A DNA stretch of 64,000 nt. Origin: an uncultured Methylophilaceae bacterium (GTDB lineage: Bacteria; Pseudomonadota; Gammaproteobacteria; Burkholderiales; Methylophilaceae). Shown piece by piece: positions 36,609 through 47,229 of this stretch (positions are counted from its first letter, which is position 1; each line of letters begins with the position of its first letter). The position numbers were made by a program, and so were the translations under genes. The DNA lies in contig CAILHX010000035.1 of NCBI GenBank assembly GCA_903834185.1, positions 1 to 64,000 on the forward strand. The letters are read 5' to 3'. Below the pieces are notes generated by a model, which did not search any database, had not been told where the DNA came from, and saw only the letters and a list, made by a program, of their open reading frames with translations.

Positions 36609-37742
36609 TCAAGGCTGTTTCTGCACTTCGATCTCGACAACCACACGACGGTTAGGTTGCAGGCAATCAATGAGCTTCTTGCCACGCACGCCCTTACATG
36701 CTTCAACAGGGTCTTGTTTACCTTTGCCGACTGCGTGCAAACGACTTGGTTCTATGCCTTGACTGGCAATGTATTCTTTCACTTGCTTGGCACGACGCTC
36801 AGATAATTTCTGGTTGTAGCCATCATCACCGATACGGTCTGTGTAACCGGTGATCAGCACAAGCTCAACTTCAGGATGTGCCTTCATCTTTTCTACCACT
36901 TCCGTATCCAGCAGCGTCTTACCTGAAGACTTCAAATTATCTTTATCAAAATCAAACAACACCTCGGCCTGCAATGTAACCTTCTCAAAAGCAGCCGGTG
37001 CCGGGCCTTCCGTCTCTGGTACCGCAGCAGGTGCTGGTGCAGGTGCCGGTTCCGGCGCTGGTGGAGGTGCAACCTCAGCAGGTGCAGGTGCCGGTTCCTG
37101 CGCTGCAACTGGGGCAGCTGCTACTGGAGCAGGTGGTGCGCCAAATTTGAAAATCACGCCGAAATTGAGATAGGTATTACCTACGTTCTCATCCGTTTTG
37201 ATGTGGACTGTGTTCGCGCTGGCTTCAGCATTACTATATACGTAGCGCAAATCTGCCTGCAGCCCGATGTTGTCGCTGACTAAGTACTGCACACCGGCAC
37301 CAACGTTCGCCATCCATGAGGTGTTGCTACCAGAGATAGGAACGCCACCTACGGTATAGTTGATCTTGTTCTGCGCAACTCCCAAGCCTGCCAGCACGAA
37401 CGGACGCAGGCTGTCGCGACTGAACATGTATAGCGCATCCAGACCCAAAACAGTCTGACGATAATTACCCGAAGCCGCGAGACCTCCGATGTTGTTTTTG
37501 GAATCAGGGTCGGAAGTAGTCAAACCCAGTTGTACATCCCAATGATCGCTAATTTCCTTGCCAAGGCGCACACCGTATGCGGCTTCAGTGCTTTTTGCTT
37601 CCAAATCGCTATCAGCATGCATTACTCCCAGAGTGGGCACTACATACCATGAGCCCTGATAGGCGTCATCTGCAAGCACTCCAGCACTAAGGGATATCCC
37701 GAGAGCGGCGGCTACAGCTAGGCTGATCAATTTGGTTTTCAT
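36609..37742 (-). CDS. OmpA-family outer membrane protein
   Basis: A 377-residue protein with a signal peptide (cleavage expected after SAGVLA, residue 24), an 8-strand beta-barrel (about 28-200), a Pro/Ala-rich hinge (about 203-250, repeats of APAPA type), and a C-terminal OmpA peptidoglycan-binding domain with GYTDRIGDDGYNQKLSERRA. The cysteine pair near the end (EACKG...LIDCLQPNRR) is common in this family. It tethers the outer membrane to peptidoglycan. An AAGGAT ribosome-binding site precedes the ATG. It is transcribed alone and ends at a strong terminator. Confidence 0.94.
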   Translation of the reverse strand: MKTKLISLAVAAALGISLSAGVLADDAYQGSWYVVPTLGVMHADSDLEAKSTEAAYGVRLGKEISDHWDVQLGLTTSDPDSKNNIGGLAASGNYRQTVLGLDALYMFSRDSLRPFVLAGLGVAQNKINYTVGGVPISGSNTSWMANVGAGVQYLVSDNIGLQADLRYVYSNAEASANTVHIKTDENVGNTYLNFGVIFKFGAPPAPVAAAPVAAQEPAPAPAEVAPPPAPEPAPAPAPAAVPETEGPAPAAFEKVTLQAEVLFDFDKDNLKSSGKTLLDTEVVEKMKAHPEVELVLITGYTDRIGDDGYNQKLSERRAKQVKEYIASQGIEPSRLHAVGKGKQDPVEACKGVRGKKLIDCLQPNRRVVVEIEVQKQP

Positions 37743-37851
37743 ATGGCGAATCCTTAAATAGTTTGTTTTCGGTTTACTTCGGCTGGCAGTAATTTACTGT
37801 GGGTTATTGTGGATTACCGTGCGTTACCGCACATAGGCCTGACAATACCCA

Positions 37852-37927
37852 AACCGTTAGAGATTGCTACGCTTTGCTAACATTATGGCTCTTGTAGAGG
37901 ACTATATCCAAAGCCGCTAGGGATTGC
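37852..37927. repeat. Pair of imperfect 16-base direct repeats 60 bases apart
   Basis: AACCGTTAGAGATTGC (37852-37867) and AGCCGCTAGGGATTGC (37912-37927) match at 13 of 16 bases. They lie in the 199-base gap between the OmpA start and the mfnB stop, upstream of OmpA. A regulator site is possible; chance is not excluded. Nothing else is recognised in this gap. Confidence 0.4.
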
Positions 37928-37941
37928 AATGCCTATTGTTG

Positions 37942-38649
37942 TTATGCGGTTGCAAGCCGGTCAGCTTCGTGGCATTTACGCAACAACTGACTCACATTTT
38001 GCATATGTTGAGGTTCAATGGACATGGTGCGCTGCCGACCCATGCAAAGTGCGCCACGGAATCCCAGATAGTCAGGTTGCAAAGCGGACAATGGTGCAAT
38101 GTCTGCACATTGCAAAGCACCTGCAAGCCCCACGAACAAGCCGAGACGATGGCCTTCATTTACAAAATCGGCAATCACTGAGCTTGCCAGACAATCTCTT
38201 AGGCCCTGACCATTCTTGCGTGCAGTATCCAGCATCACGCCATAAAACCCCGCAGCAGAAAAAATCGCCAGGTCATTTAACGCCACTGGCTCATCTGCAA
38301 ACAAAACCGCAATCAACTTGACTCCGCCCTGTGTCACCGAATGCAATGCTTCTACGCACTGCTGAAGACTAGCGGTAGCGAAGAAACCTATCTTGACTAT
38401 ATCGACACCCGTGGCTGCGACCATCTCAACCGCGTCCAATAGAATATCCGGCTGCATGGGCAAATCACCCACGGTGGCGCTGACTGTTTTTCGACTGGCG
38501 ATGAAAGCTACAATCTGCTCAATGGTGGTAATTGGTAATGCGCCCAGCGCTCCCTGTTCAGGGTGTTTAAGGTCTATTACATCTGCACCAAGCTCCAGCG
38601 CGATGCTTGCTTCTTTAAGGTTGGTGACACTGGCCAGGAACAAGCTCAT
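37942..38649 (-). CDS. mfnB: (5-formylfuran-3-yl)methyl phosphate synthase
   Basis: A 235-residue TIM-barrel protein of the DUF556/MfnB family, making the furan precursor of methanofuran from two glyceraldehyde-3-phosphates. It opens FLASVTNLKEASIALELGAD and has VIDLKHPEQGALGALP, with the Schiff-base lysine likely in IDLKHP or DIVKIG. In bacteria it occurs only with the H4MPT/methanofuran formaldehyde-oxidation pathway. It ends a four-gene run starting with dmrB. Confidence 0.9.
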   Translation of the reverse strand: MSLFLASVTNLKEASIALELGADVIDLKHPEQGALGALPITTIEQIVAFIASRKTVSATVGDLPMQPDILLDAVEMVAATGVDIVKIGFFATASLQQCVEALHSVTQGGVKLIAVLFADEPVALNDLAIFSAAGFYGVMLDTARKNGQGLRDCLASSVIADFVNEGHRLGLFVGLAGALQCADIAPLSALQPDYLGFRGALCMGRQRTMSIEPQHMQNVSQLLRKCHEADRLATA

Positions 38650-38662
38650 GCCCGGTTCTCTC

Positions 38663-39256
38663 TCACGCTAGATTCTCCCCTGTTTGTTCGGCGCGAAAAT
38701 TGGTGATCGCTTCCATCAGCCAGCCCCATGCTTCTTTTTCACGTTCGCCGGCGGCCTTCTCCATGGCGATGGACAGATATTTGATCTCTGCATCGATTTT
38801 TTCTGCCGGAAGCATATGCAATCGACTGACCAACACAGCCAATTCGATCACTGCCGCCTGGGCACGATTAAAACCCCGAAACGGCGCATGCGTCTGTTCG
38901 TATACAGTGCTAAACCAGAGTTGCGGACGCACTGCATCTTCAACCACTTTCACCAGCTCCAATTCACGATGTGCCAATACGCCCTGCACCACCCAACCCT
39001 GTACTTTACTGGCCGCAGTTACAGGCCATTCGCGCCTGCCGATCAGGCTACCTGCGAATATACGCACGTCATCCGTGAGATTAAGCACTGCAGTTTTTGC
39101 GCGCAGTAAATTCTCCAGGCTGGTTGATGGCTGGAATGGCGCGATCAATACCAGGCCATCCATCTCGCGTATGCCAAACGGCGCGATATGCGGGCTACCA
39201 TCCGCATTCAGGCTGGTGACTATCGTTTCAAAAATCATTTTTTCCTTTTCTATCAT
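38663..39256 (-). CDS. DUF447-family protein of H4MPT gene clusters
   Basis: About 197 residues. MIFETIVTSLNADGSPHIAPFG at the N-terminus resembles a flavin-reductase-like split barrel; the C-terminal half (EKIDAEIKYLSIAMEKAAGE) is helical. The family is shared by methanogens and H4MPT-using bacteria; its reaction is not known to me. The frame is open to 39337, but the ATG at 39256 overlaps the upstream stop as ATGA and fits better. It lies 13 bases before mfnB. Confidence 0.82.
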   Translation of the reverse strand: MIEKEKMIFETIVTSLNADGSPHIAPFGIREMDGLVLIAPFQPSTSLENLLRAKTAVLNLTDDVRIFAGSLIGRREWPVTAASKVQGWVVQGVLAHRELELVKVVEDAVRPQLWFSTVYEQTHAPFRGFNRAQAAVIELAVLVSRLHMLPAEKIDAEIKYLSIAMEKAAGEREKEAWGWLMEAITNFRAEQTGENLA

Positions 39257-40647
39257 TTCTTCTTTTTTTCCAGGCGCGAAGCTTCCCGGTGCGCCACCCG
39301 CCCTCTTGCATCCTGCTTGGCTGTATTGCAGCCCCACTTCAGCTCTTCATCCTGAATATAGCGTTTGCCCAATTGCCAGGCGATTTGCGCCCGCGCCAGC
39401 TCCACACCAAGATAAAACGCATGAGAGGCATCATTTTCCACTTTGAGATGCGGATACAGACGGAACGGGTCAACCTCGGTAAATAGCCCGTCACGATTGT
39501 AAATATGAATGCCGGCCTCGGTAGTCTGGATACGGAAGCTCGGGTCTTTGATCTGCGCGGCGATCCCAGCCACTTCCTCCTCACTATAGGGAAACGGCCG
39601 ACGGTCATGCAGCCCCAGCAGATCGCCGGAATAGTCGCGTGGCAAACGCCTGTCCTGACTGGCGGCATACATTACCCGGCGTGCCATATCGGCTTCGGCA
39701 ACGGCATTACGAGCATGAGGACTGACCGATGTCGTCAATACCGCATTGATCCCCAACTCGGCAATGACGCCGAACAATATGGCGTTGATGCCGGTGGTAT
39801 CGGCATCAGTCAATTCAGTCAGATTGCCTACACCCATCATGATGTCTATGCCCGGGAATTTCTTGCGTAGCTTGTAATAACGTACAAGAGAGGCGGCCAG
39901 ACCAAAGGGAATGGGGTCGAGAATGGGGTCGGCCAGAAACGGACGCCCTTTTATCAGCATGGTATTAACGGCTCTGTACAGCGAAGCCATACTGCCGGGT
40001 TTTGCGGAGATCAGGACAGGCGTAGCCGCCACTTCTTCCGAGATCCACAGGCTTTTCTCCGTCAGGCTGAGCAGGTAGTCTGCGCCGGCCTTGCCGCCGC
40101 ACAACAGATCATCATTCTGCATGGAATCCACGCTGACCTGATAACCGGCAGCTTTAAGTGCCTGCACCGCGTCATGCAGATGCGGGAATGCCACGTTGGG
40201 AATGCAGCCCACATCGATCACATCTGCGCCTTGCGCTTTGTACTCGGCAGCCCGCAGCAGGATGCCTTCTACGCTGAGATAAGGCGCATCCACAATTTCT
40301 GCGAAGATCAGGGTAGCGTGTTTTGATAAATCAGGTGGCTTACCGTCGTGACCGAAATACAGCGGCAGGTCCTTCATATCCTCGGGCCCACGATCGACCG
40401 GAACGCCGTATTTTTCGGCCAGAAGCTCCAACTCTCCCTGACACATTCCCGGTACCAGTATCCTGTCGGCACCGCGCGCATCAGGTAAACGGCGCGCGAT
40501 GAATTCGGGCGTCATCAATGCGGCGACTGAGATACCCAGTTGTGCCACTTGATAATCGAAATCTGTCGGCTGCATCGCCGTCAGCGTTTTATTCAGACTG
40601 CTTTCGGCAAGTTTGCCGGTCAGGAACAGGATGTTGTTTTTAGACAT
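39253..40647 (-). CDS. Dihydropteroate synthase-like protein (DUF6513) of the H4MPT pathway
   Basis: A 464-residue protein with a pterin-binding TIM-barrel region: FAEIVDAPYLSVEGI, GADVIDVGCIPNVA, YQVSVDSMQNDDLL and MMGVGNLTELTD. The N-terminal 110 residues (NILFLTGKLAES...LVPGMCQGEL) are a separate domain. The C-terminus is very basic (SRLEKKKK). Related archaeal and methylotroph proteins are tied to tetrahydromethanopterin synthesis; the exact step is unproven. It overlaps dmrB by 28 bases and the DUF447 gene by 4. Confidence 0.83.
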   Translation of the reverse strand: MSKNNILFLTGKLAESSLNKTLTAMQPTDFDYQVAQLGISVAALMTPEFIARRLPDARGADRILVPGMCQGELELLAEKYGVPVDRGPEDMKDLPLYFGHDGKPPDLSKHATLIFAEIVDAPYLSVEGILLRAAEYKAQGADVIDVGCIPNVAFPHLHDAVQALKAAGYQVSVDSMQNDDLLCGGKAGADYLLSLTEKSLWISEEVAATPVLISAKPGSMASLYRAVNTMLIKGRPFLADPILDPIPFGLAASLVRYYKLRKKFPGIDIMMGVGNLTELTDADTTGINAILFGVIAELGINAVLTTSVSPHARNAVAEADMARRVMYAASQDRRLPRDYSGDLLGLHDRRPFPYSEEEVAGIAAQIKDPSFRIQTTEAGIHIYNRDGLFTEVDPFRLYPHLKVENDASHAFYLGVELARAQIAWQLGKRYIQDEELKWGCNTAKQDARGRVAHREASRLEKKKK

Positions 40648-41174
40648 GCCAGATGTGCCTTAAGGGCGCTCTCCAACTGCACGGCATCCTCAACTACGAT
40701 GGTCGCTTCAAAAGTCTTGAGTGTTTCTACATTCGCAAGATCCATACGCCGCGGATACACCTTCACTCTGTTGTCGCGCGGCGCTTCAGATTCCAGCTCT
40801 GTGTCGGTATCGCAGGCGAAAACGATGGTGGGGACGCGGCACTTGCCTGCCTGCGCATAGATGTTGGTGATGAGGTTGTCGGAAATACCGCACACCATTT
40901 TGGCGATGGTGTTGGAACTGGTAGGCGCGATGACCACGCCGTGGTAAAGCCCCTCATAGAACAGACCTACCGGCACACTGCTCGCCGTTTTGTCCTGAAA
41001 CACGCGGCCTACATCATGCTTGTAACCGTACTGTTGCAGAATCTCTGCCGCTGCCCGACTCAGGAACAGATCGACATCCTGCAGGGTCGCGATGATGTCC
41101 AGACACTCACGCAGATAATGTCCGGAACCGGTGAGTGCCCAAGCCAGGCGTTGGTTTTCCTGCTTGGTGGACAA
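40620..41174 (-). CDS. dmrB: Dihydromethanopterin reductase-type flavoprotein
   Basis: A 184-residue flavoprotein of the HFCD/archaeoflavoprotein type. It opens RLAWALTGSGHYLRE and has LYHGVVIAPTSSNTIAKM, an FMN-binding pattern. DmrB of Burkholderia reduces dihydromethanopterin to H4MPT, and this gene sits with three other H4MPT-linked genes. It lies 5 bases after purA, so it is probably read from the upstream housekeeping operon. Confidence 0.85.
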   Translation of the reverse strand: MSTKQENQRLAWALTGSGHYLRECLDIIATLQDVDLFLSRAAAEILQQYGYKHDVGRVFQDKTASSVPVGLFYEGLYHGVVIAPTSSNTIAKMVCGISDNLITNIYAQAGKCRVPTIVFACDTDTELESEAPRDNRVKVYPRRMDLANVETLKTFEATIVVEDAVQLESALKAHLACLKTTSCS

Positions 41175-41179
41175 GGTGG

Positions 41180-42508
<1,329 letters not shown>

Positions 42509-42518
42509 TTATTTTCTG

Positions 42519-43694
42519 TTAAGTGTTGGCAACAACTTCCCAACCCTTGTCGTTTTTCACTAATTTGCGGTCACAATTCAATTCGGCCACCTGCTGCTGA
42601 TGACCCGGCAAATCCACAACCACCACCTCACCCTTGGTCCGCAACTGTTCTACCTTCTGTTGCAAGTCGGCATCATCCATATATGGCGCAAGTATGCCCT
42701 GTGCCAGCTTGGATACGGCAGACAATGCGGTTAAGGTACGCATGTCCATACTGAAACCTGTTGCCGGACGCGACCGTCCGAATATCTGGCCGACAAAATC
42801 GTAACGTCCGCCCAGTGCCAGTGCACTGGTCTGGCCATCGGTATAGGCCGCGAATACCATACCGCTATGATAGTGATATCCGCGCAGCTCAGATAGATCC
42901 AGGCTGACTTCAACATCCAGCTCCGCCAGTTGTTGCGACGCGCGCTTGAGCTCTTGCAGTGCCAGTTTGATCTCGGCATATTGCGGCAGCACCTGCTGTG
43001 CCAGTTGCAATACCTCTACGCCGCCACTCAACGTTGGCAGCGCCATGATGGCATCACGGGTGGCACTGTCCGCATCACTCAGCAATGCTTGCAGCGCCCC
43101 GCTATCTTTGCCCTGCAGTGCAGCGAATAGGTCGGTTTCGGTTTCGGCGGCGATACCGGCGCGGTTGATCAGGGTACGGAAAATGGTGACGTGGCTCAGA
43201 TCCACCACCAACCTGGTGGCACCTGCCAGACGCAAGGATTGCACCATCAGGTGTTGTATTTCCAGATCACTTTCTATACCGGCGTGACCGAACAGTTCCA
43301 CACCGACTTGCAGTGGCTGGCGTGTCTGTGCCGCGCCGTCTGCCTGGGTGCGCAACACGCTTCCGGCGTAACACAAGCGGGTCACACCTTCATGATTGAG
43401 GCGCTGTGCATCAATGCGCGCTGCTTGTGGTGTAATGTCGGAGCGTATACCCATCAAACGTCCCGAAAGCTGATCCACCACCTTGAATGTAAGCAAATCC
43501 AGGTCGTGCCCGACACCGGCATTCAGCGATTCCAGATATTCCAGCATTGGCGGGATCACGAACTGATAACCGTAGGTGCGAAACAGATCCAGCAATTTGC
43601 GACGCAATTGTTCTATGTGTTGCGCTTCTGCAGGCAGAACGTCTTCTATGTATTCCGGCAGTAGCCAGTGACGTAAGTCGGTTTTAGTCATCAT
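42519..43694 (-). CDS. hisZ: ATP phosphoribosyltransferase regulatory subunit
   Basis: A 391-residue HisRS-like paralogue that activates short-form HisG. It opens HWLLPEYIEDVLPAEAQ and carries motif-2-like RSDITPQAARIDA; ALGGRYDFVGQIFGR is the motif-3-like region. The anticodon-binding domain is reduced to a short C-terminal part, as expected for HisZ. It follows DUF2065 by 3 bases and has two consecutive ATGs. Confidence 0.95.
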   Translation of the reverse strand: MMTKTDLRHWLLPEYIEDVLPAEAQHIEQLRRKLLDLFRTYGYQFVIPPMLEYLESLNAGVGHDLDLLTFKVVDQLSGRLMGIRSDITPQAARIDAQRLNHEGVTRLCYAGSVLRTQADGAAQTRQPLQVGVELFGHAGIESDLEIQHLMVQSLRLAGATRLVVDLSHVTIFRTLINRAGIAAETETDLFAALQGKDSGALQALLSDADSATRDAIMALPTLSGGVEVLQLAQQVLPQYAEIKLALQELKRASQQLAELDVEVSLDLSELRGYHYHSGMVFAAYTDGQTSALALGGRYDFVGQIFGRSRPATGFSMDMRTLTALSAVSKLAQGILAPYMDDADLQQKVEQLRTKGEVVVVDLPGHQQQVAELNCDRKLVKNDKGWEVVANT

Positions 43695-43697
43695 GAC

Positions 43698-43889
43698 TTA
43701 AGTATTATTGATGATGAAAATCATTATAAGCCCGCCCAGCATCGAAGCCAGCCCTATAAAACGCAATTGCCCATCACTGAAAGAGATCAGGCGGCGAAAC
43801 GTCTGACGCCAGGCTTCAGGTGCCAGAAAAGGAAGTATGCCTTCCAGCACCAGCATTAGCCCGAACGCCAGCAATAAGCCCTGTTTCAA
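43698..43889 (-). CDS. DUF2065 small membrane protein
   Basis: 63 residues with two hydrophobic segments (LLAFGLMLVLEGILPFLAP and FIGLASMLGGLIMIFII) around the family motif WRQTFRRLISFSDGQLR. DUF2065 proteins are regularly encoded between hflC and hisZ or purA. The function is unknown; association with HflKC is suggested only by position. It starts 3 bases after hflC. Confidence 0.9.
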   Translation of the reverse strand: MKQGLLLAFGLMLVLEGILPFLAPEAWRQTFRRLISFSDGQLRFIGLASMLGGLIMIFIINNT

Positions 43890-43892
43890 GGC

Positions 43893-44780
43893 TTATTTCC
43901 TGGGTTTGTGGCTGCCGCTGCCAGAATTCTTCAGGTATTTGAAGAATTCAGAACTTGGATCCAGCACCAGCACATCGGACTTGTTGCGGAAAGTGTTACG
44001 GTAAGCTTCCAGGCTGCGATAGAACGCATAGAACTCTGGGTCGCGACCATAAGCTTCGGAGTAAATCTCGGTCGCCTTGGCATCGCCCTCACCCTTGATG
44101 CGCTGCGCATCACGGAAAGCTTCAGCAATAATCACCTCGCGCTGCTTGTCGGCATCGGCACGTATCTTTTCTGCCGCGCCTGCGCCTTGCGAACGCAGGT
44201 CATTAGCTACACGCTTGCGCTCCGCTTCCATACGCTGGAATACGGAATCACTGACTTCTGGAGGCAGATCCACACGCTTCAGCCGCACATCCACGACCTG
44301 GATACCCATTTGCCTTGCTTCCAGGTCGGCCTTGGTACGTAGTATCTCCATGATCTGCTCGCGCTCACCGGAGATGACATCATGTATGGTACGTTTGCCA
44401 AATTCTGCTCTCAGACCATCATTCACCACCTGCGATAAACGTGCTTCCGCCTGCTGTTCATCACCACGCACGGATACGTAATATTGCGCAGGATCAATGA
44501 TGCGCCATTTGACGAACGAATCGACCAGTACGTTTTTTTTCTCGCTGGTAATAAAACGATCCGGCTCTACCCAATCCAGCGTCACGATCCGCTTCTCAAA
44601 ATATCGTACGTTCTCCACCAGCGGCACCTTGAAGTACAATCCCGGCTCTTTTTTCACCGATACGATCTCGCCCAGACGGAACACGATCGCGTATTCACGC
44701 TGATCCACGGTAAACGCTGACAGGCTGAGTGCGATCAGAACAACGATAAGTACGGCTATGCTTGCGCCTAAGCTTTTCAT
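43893..44780 (-). CDS. hflC: HflC, band-7/SPFH modulator of FtsH
   Basis: A 295-residue protein with an N-terminal membrane anchor (IAVLIVVLIALSLSAFTV) and a periplasmic SPFH domain (QREYAIVFRLGEIV), then a coiled coil (AGAAEKIRADADKQREVI). With HflK it forms a cage around the FtsH protease. Its ATG overlaps the hflK stop as ATGA. Confidence 0.95.
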   Translation of the reverse strand: MKSLGASIAVLIVVLIALSLSAFTVDQREYAIVFRLGEIVSVKKEPGLYFKVPLVENVRYFEKRIVTLDWVEPDRFITSEKKNVLVDSFVKWRIIDPAQYYVSVRGDEQQAEARLSQVVNDGLRAEFGKRTIHDVISGEREQIMEILRTKADLEARQMGIQVVDVRLKRVDLPPEVSDSVFQRMEAERKRVANDLRSQGAGAAEKIRADADKQREVIIAEAFRDAQRIKGEGDAKATEIYSEAYGRDPEFYAFYRSLEAYRNTFRNKSDVLVLDPSSEFFKYLKNSGSGSHKPRK

Positions 44781-46027
44781 GGTCTGTCCTCCCGGTCACG
44801 GCTGCGCGAGGCATCGCGCGAACGTGCCATCGACTCCAGCGACTCCTGACTTGGCAGAGACGGGGTGATGGGTTGTATCACAGGCGCAGCGGCCTGGGCC
44901 GGTGCAGCAGGCTGCCCCATCAGTTTATCCAATGGGAGATACAACATTTGACCGCTCCCGGATTTTTGATCTATCAACACTTTGCTGGAATTGGAAAGCA
45001 CTTGCTCTTGCGCTTCCAGATACAAACGCGTGCGCGTTACTTGCGGTGCCTTTTGATATTGCGTCAGCACCTGACTGAAGCGGCTGGCATTACCTTCCGC
45101 TTCGTTGATCACGCGTTGTTTGTAGCCATTGGCCTCTTCCATCAAGCGCGCTGCGGTACCGCGCGCTTTCGGAATGACGTCGTTGGCATAGGCTTGTCCT
45201 TCATTCTTTTGACGCTCAAGATCCTGTCCTGCTTTCACCGCATCATCAAATGCGGCCTGCACTTGTTCCGGCGGTTGTGCGTTTTGCATGGTCACGCTCA
45301 CCATATGGATTCCCGTTTGATACCGATCAAGAATCTGTTGCATCAACTCCTTGACCTTTTGCGCCACTTCCGTGCGACCTTCATACAGGACAAAATCCAT
45401 ACGGTTCTTGCCCACTACTTCTCGTATAGCCGTTTCTGCGATACCGCGCACAGAATCCTCCTCTGCGCTGGGAGACTCGCTGGAACGATTATTGAATAAA
45501 GCATCTTCAGGGCTTTTAAGGTCGTATTGCACGGCGAATTGCAAATCAATGATATTTTCATCGTCCGTCAGCATCAACGACTCATGCAGGTTGCGACTAC
45601 GCTCGGTACCCTCTTCGGTATGTCCTCGGTAACCTACTTCAACCGTACGCACCTGCTGCAGATTGACGGTGTCCACCGTTTCAATCGGCCACGGCATGTG
45701 CCAACGCGGACCCGGTAGCGTGGTTTCAACATGCTTGCCGAAACGCAACACCACGCCGCGCTTGCCTTGATCGACGATATAAAAACCGGTACCCACCCAA
45801 ATGAAAACGACCAGAGCCAACACCAGCCCCACTCCACCCAAGCCCGCAGGCTGAGATGGCGTGGCAGGCTGCGGCGCACCATTGCCACCTTTGCCGCCAC
45901 GGCTGAACAGTTTGTTGATTTTGCGCGTGAGGTCGCGCATCATCTCATCGAGATCAGGCGGGCCATCATTCTTGCCACCGTTGTTATTACCACCATTACC
46001 GCCCCAACCGGGGTCATTTGATGCCAT
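44777..46027 (-). CDS. hflK: HflK, band-7/SPFH modulator of FtsH
   Basis: About 416 residues. A Gly/Asn-rich N-terminus (WGGNGGNNNGGKNDGPPDL) precedes a membrane segment (GVGLVLALVVFIWVGTGFYI), the SPFH domain and a coiled-coil C-terminal part. The frame opens at 46048, but MASNDPGWGG at 46027 is the typical start. It is preceded by hflX on the same strand. Confidence 0.95.
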   Translation of the reverse strand: MASNDPGWGGNGGNNNGGKNDGPPDLDEMMRDLTRKINKLFSRGGKGGNGAPQPATPSQPAGLGGVGLVLALVVFIWVGTGFYIVDQGKRGVVLRFGKHVETTLPGPRWHMPWPIETVDTVNLQQVRTVEVGYRGHTEEGTERSRNLHESLMLTDDENIIDLQFAVQYDLKSPEDALFNNRSSESPSAEEDSVRGIAETAIREVVGKNRMDFVLYEGRTEVAQKVKELMQQILDRYQTGIHMVSVTMQNAQPPEQVQAAFDDAVKAGQDLERQKNEGQAYANDVIPKARGTAARLMEEANGYKQRVINEAEGNASRFSQVLTQYQKAPQVTRTRLYLEAQEQVLSNSSKVLIDQKSGSGQMLYLPLDKLMGQPAAPAQAAAPVIQPITPSLPSQESLESMARSRDASRSRDREDRP

Positions 46028-46050
46028 ATCTACTCCAGTGATTATCAAGC

Positions 46051-47175
46051 CTATCCCGCAAGCAGCTCGGGGGAATTAAGTTCGATTTTTTGATGCCGTT
46101 CGGCTAAAGCCTGCCGGATGAAGTCCAATCCTGAACCATATTGCGCTGAAACCCAAACTTTGCTGATTTTACCATACTCGTCACGCTCCAGACCCGGCTC
46201 CATCCCTGCACTGTCTATCTTGTTCAACACCAGCAACTGCGGCACATCCTGCGCACCAATCTCTTTCAACACACGATTCACTTCAATGATCTGCTGTTCG
46301 CGTGCTTCGCTGGCAACGTCCACGATATGCAACAACAAGTCCGCCTGAGCAGCTTCTTCCAGCGTCGCACCGAATGACTCTACCAGGGTGTGGGGCAGAT
46401 TTCGAATAAACCCGACCGTATCCGACAACACGATTTGACCGCAGTCCGGAATATAAAGTTTACGGGAAGTCGTATCCAGCGTGGCAAACAGCTGATTTGC
46501 GGCATACACCCCGGATTGGGTAAGTCGGTTGAACAGGGTTGATTTTCCGGCATTGGTGTAGCCTACCAGCGATACCGAAAGCACCCCGGACCGCCTGCGA
46601 AAACTTCGCTGCTGGCCGCGCTGTGCCTTTAGTTTTTGCAACTTTTCCTTTAATAACTTCACGCGCTCCCGGATCTGGCGTCTATCCAATTCCAACTGCG
46701 TTTCGCCGGGTCCGCCGCGCACCCCGATACCGCCTTTTTGCCGCTCCAGGTGAGTCCAGCCACGTATCAAGCGCGTCGATAAGTGCTCCAGCTGTGCCAG
46801 CTCGACTTGCAATTTACCTTCGTGACTTTTGGCACGTTGCGCAAAAATGTAGAGGATGAGGCCGGTACGATCCAACACCCGGCATTCCAGCAGCTTTTCC
46901 AGATTGCGTTGCTGTGAAGGTGATAAATCATGATTGAATATGGCAAGCTTGGAGGCGTTACCAAGCAGGCTGGCACGCAATTCTTCGGCCTTTCCGCTAC
47001 CCACGAATAATGCCGCATCAGGCTTGGGGCGGCGACCCTCAACCACGGCTGTTACCTTCAAACCTGCACTGCTCGCCAAATGATGAAGTTCTTGCAGACT
47101 ATCCACATACTCAGGATCGCCAAAATCCAGACACACCAGCACCGCAGCATCGTTGCCGACAGGTCTATCAAACAT
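46051..47175 (-). CDS. hflX: GTPase HflX
   Basis: A 374-residue ribosome-associated GTPase that splits stalled ribosomes. The N-terminal HflX domain is followed by the glycine-rich GGIGVRGGPGETQLELDRR and the G domain ([29 protein letters not shown]). It follows hfq by 54 bases, the standard order. Confidence 0.96.
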   Translation of the reverse strand: MFDRPVGNDAAVLVCLDFGDPEYVDSLQELHHLASSAGLKVTAVVEGRRPKPDAALFVGSGKAEELRASLLGNASKLAIFNHDLSPSQQRNLEKLLECRVLDRTGLILYIFAQRAKSHEGKLQVELAQLEHLSTRLIRGWTHLERQKGGIGVRGGPGETQLELDRRQIRERVKLLKEKLQKLKAQRGQQRSFRRRSGVLSVSLVGYTNAGKSTLFNRLTQSGVYAANQLFATLDTTSRKLYIPDCGQIVLSDTVGFIRNLPHTLVESFGATLEEAAQADLLLHIVDVASEAREQQIIEVNRVLKEIGAQDVPQLLVLNKIDSAGMEPGLERDEYGKISKVWVSAQYGSGLDFIRQALAERHQKIELNSPELLAG

Positions 47176-47229
47176 GCCTAGCTATCATTACGCGCAAACA
47201 TCAGAAGGAAACAAAGCAGTTGATGCGGT

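Noticed and set aside
38700-39446. A 248-codon plus-strand frame opposite the DUF447 gene
   Set aside because: It is Ser/Arg-rich with no motif and runs against two coupled minus-strand genes.
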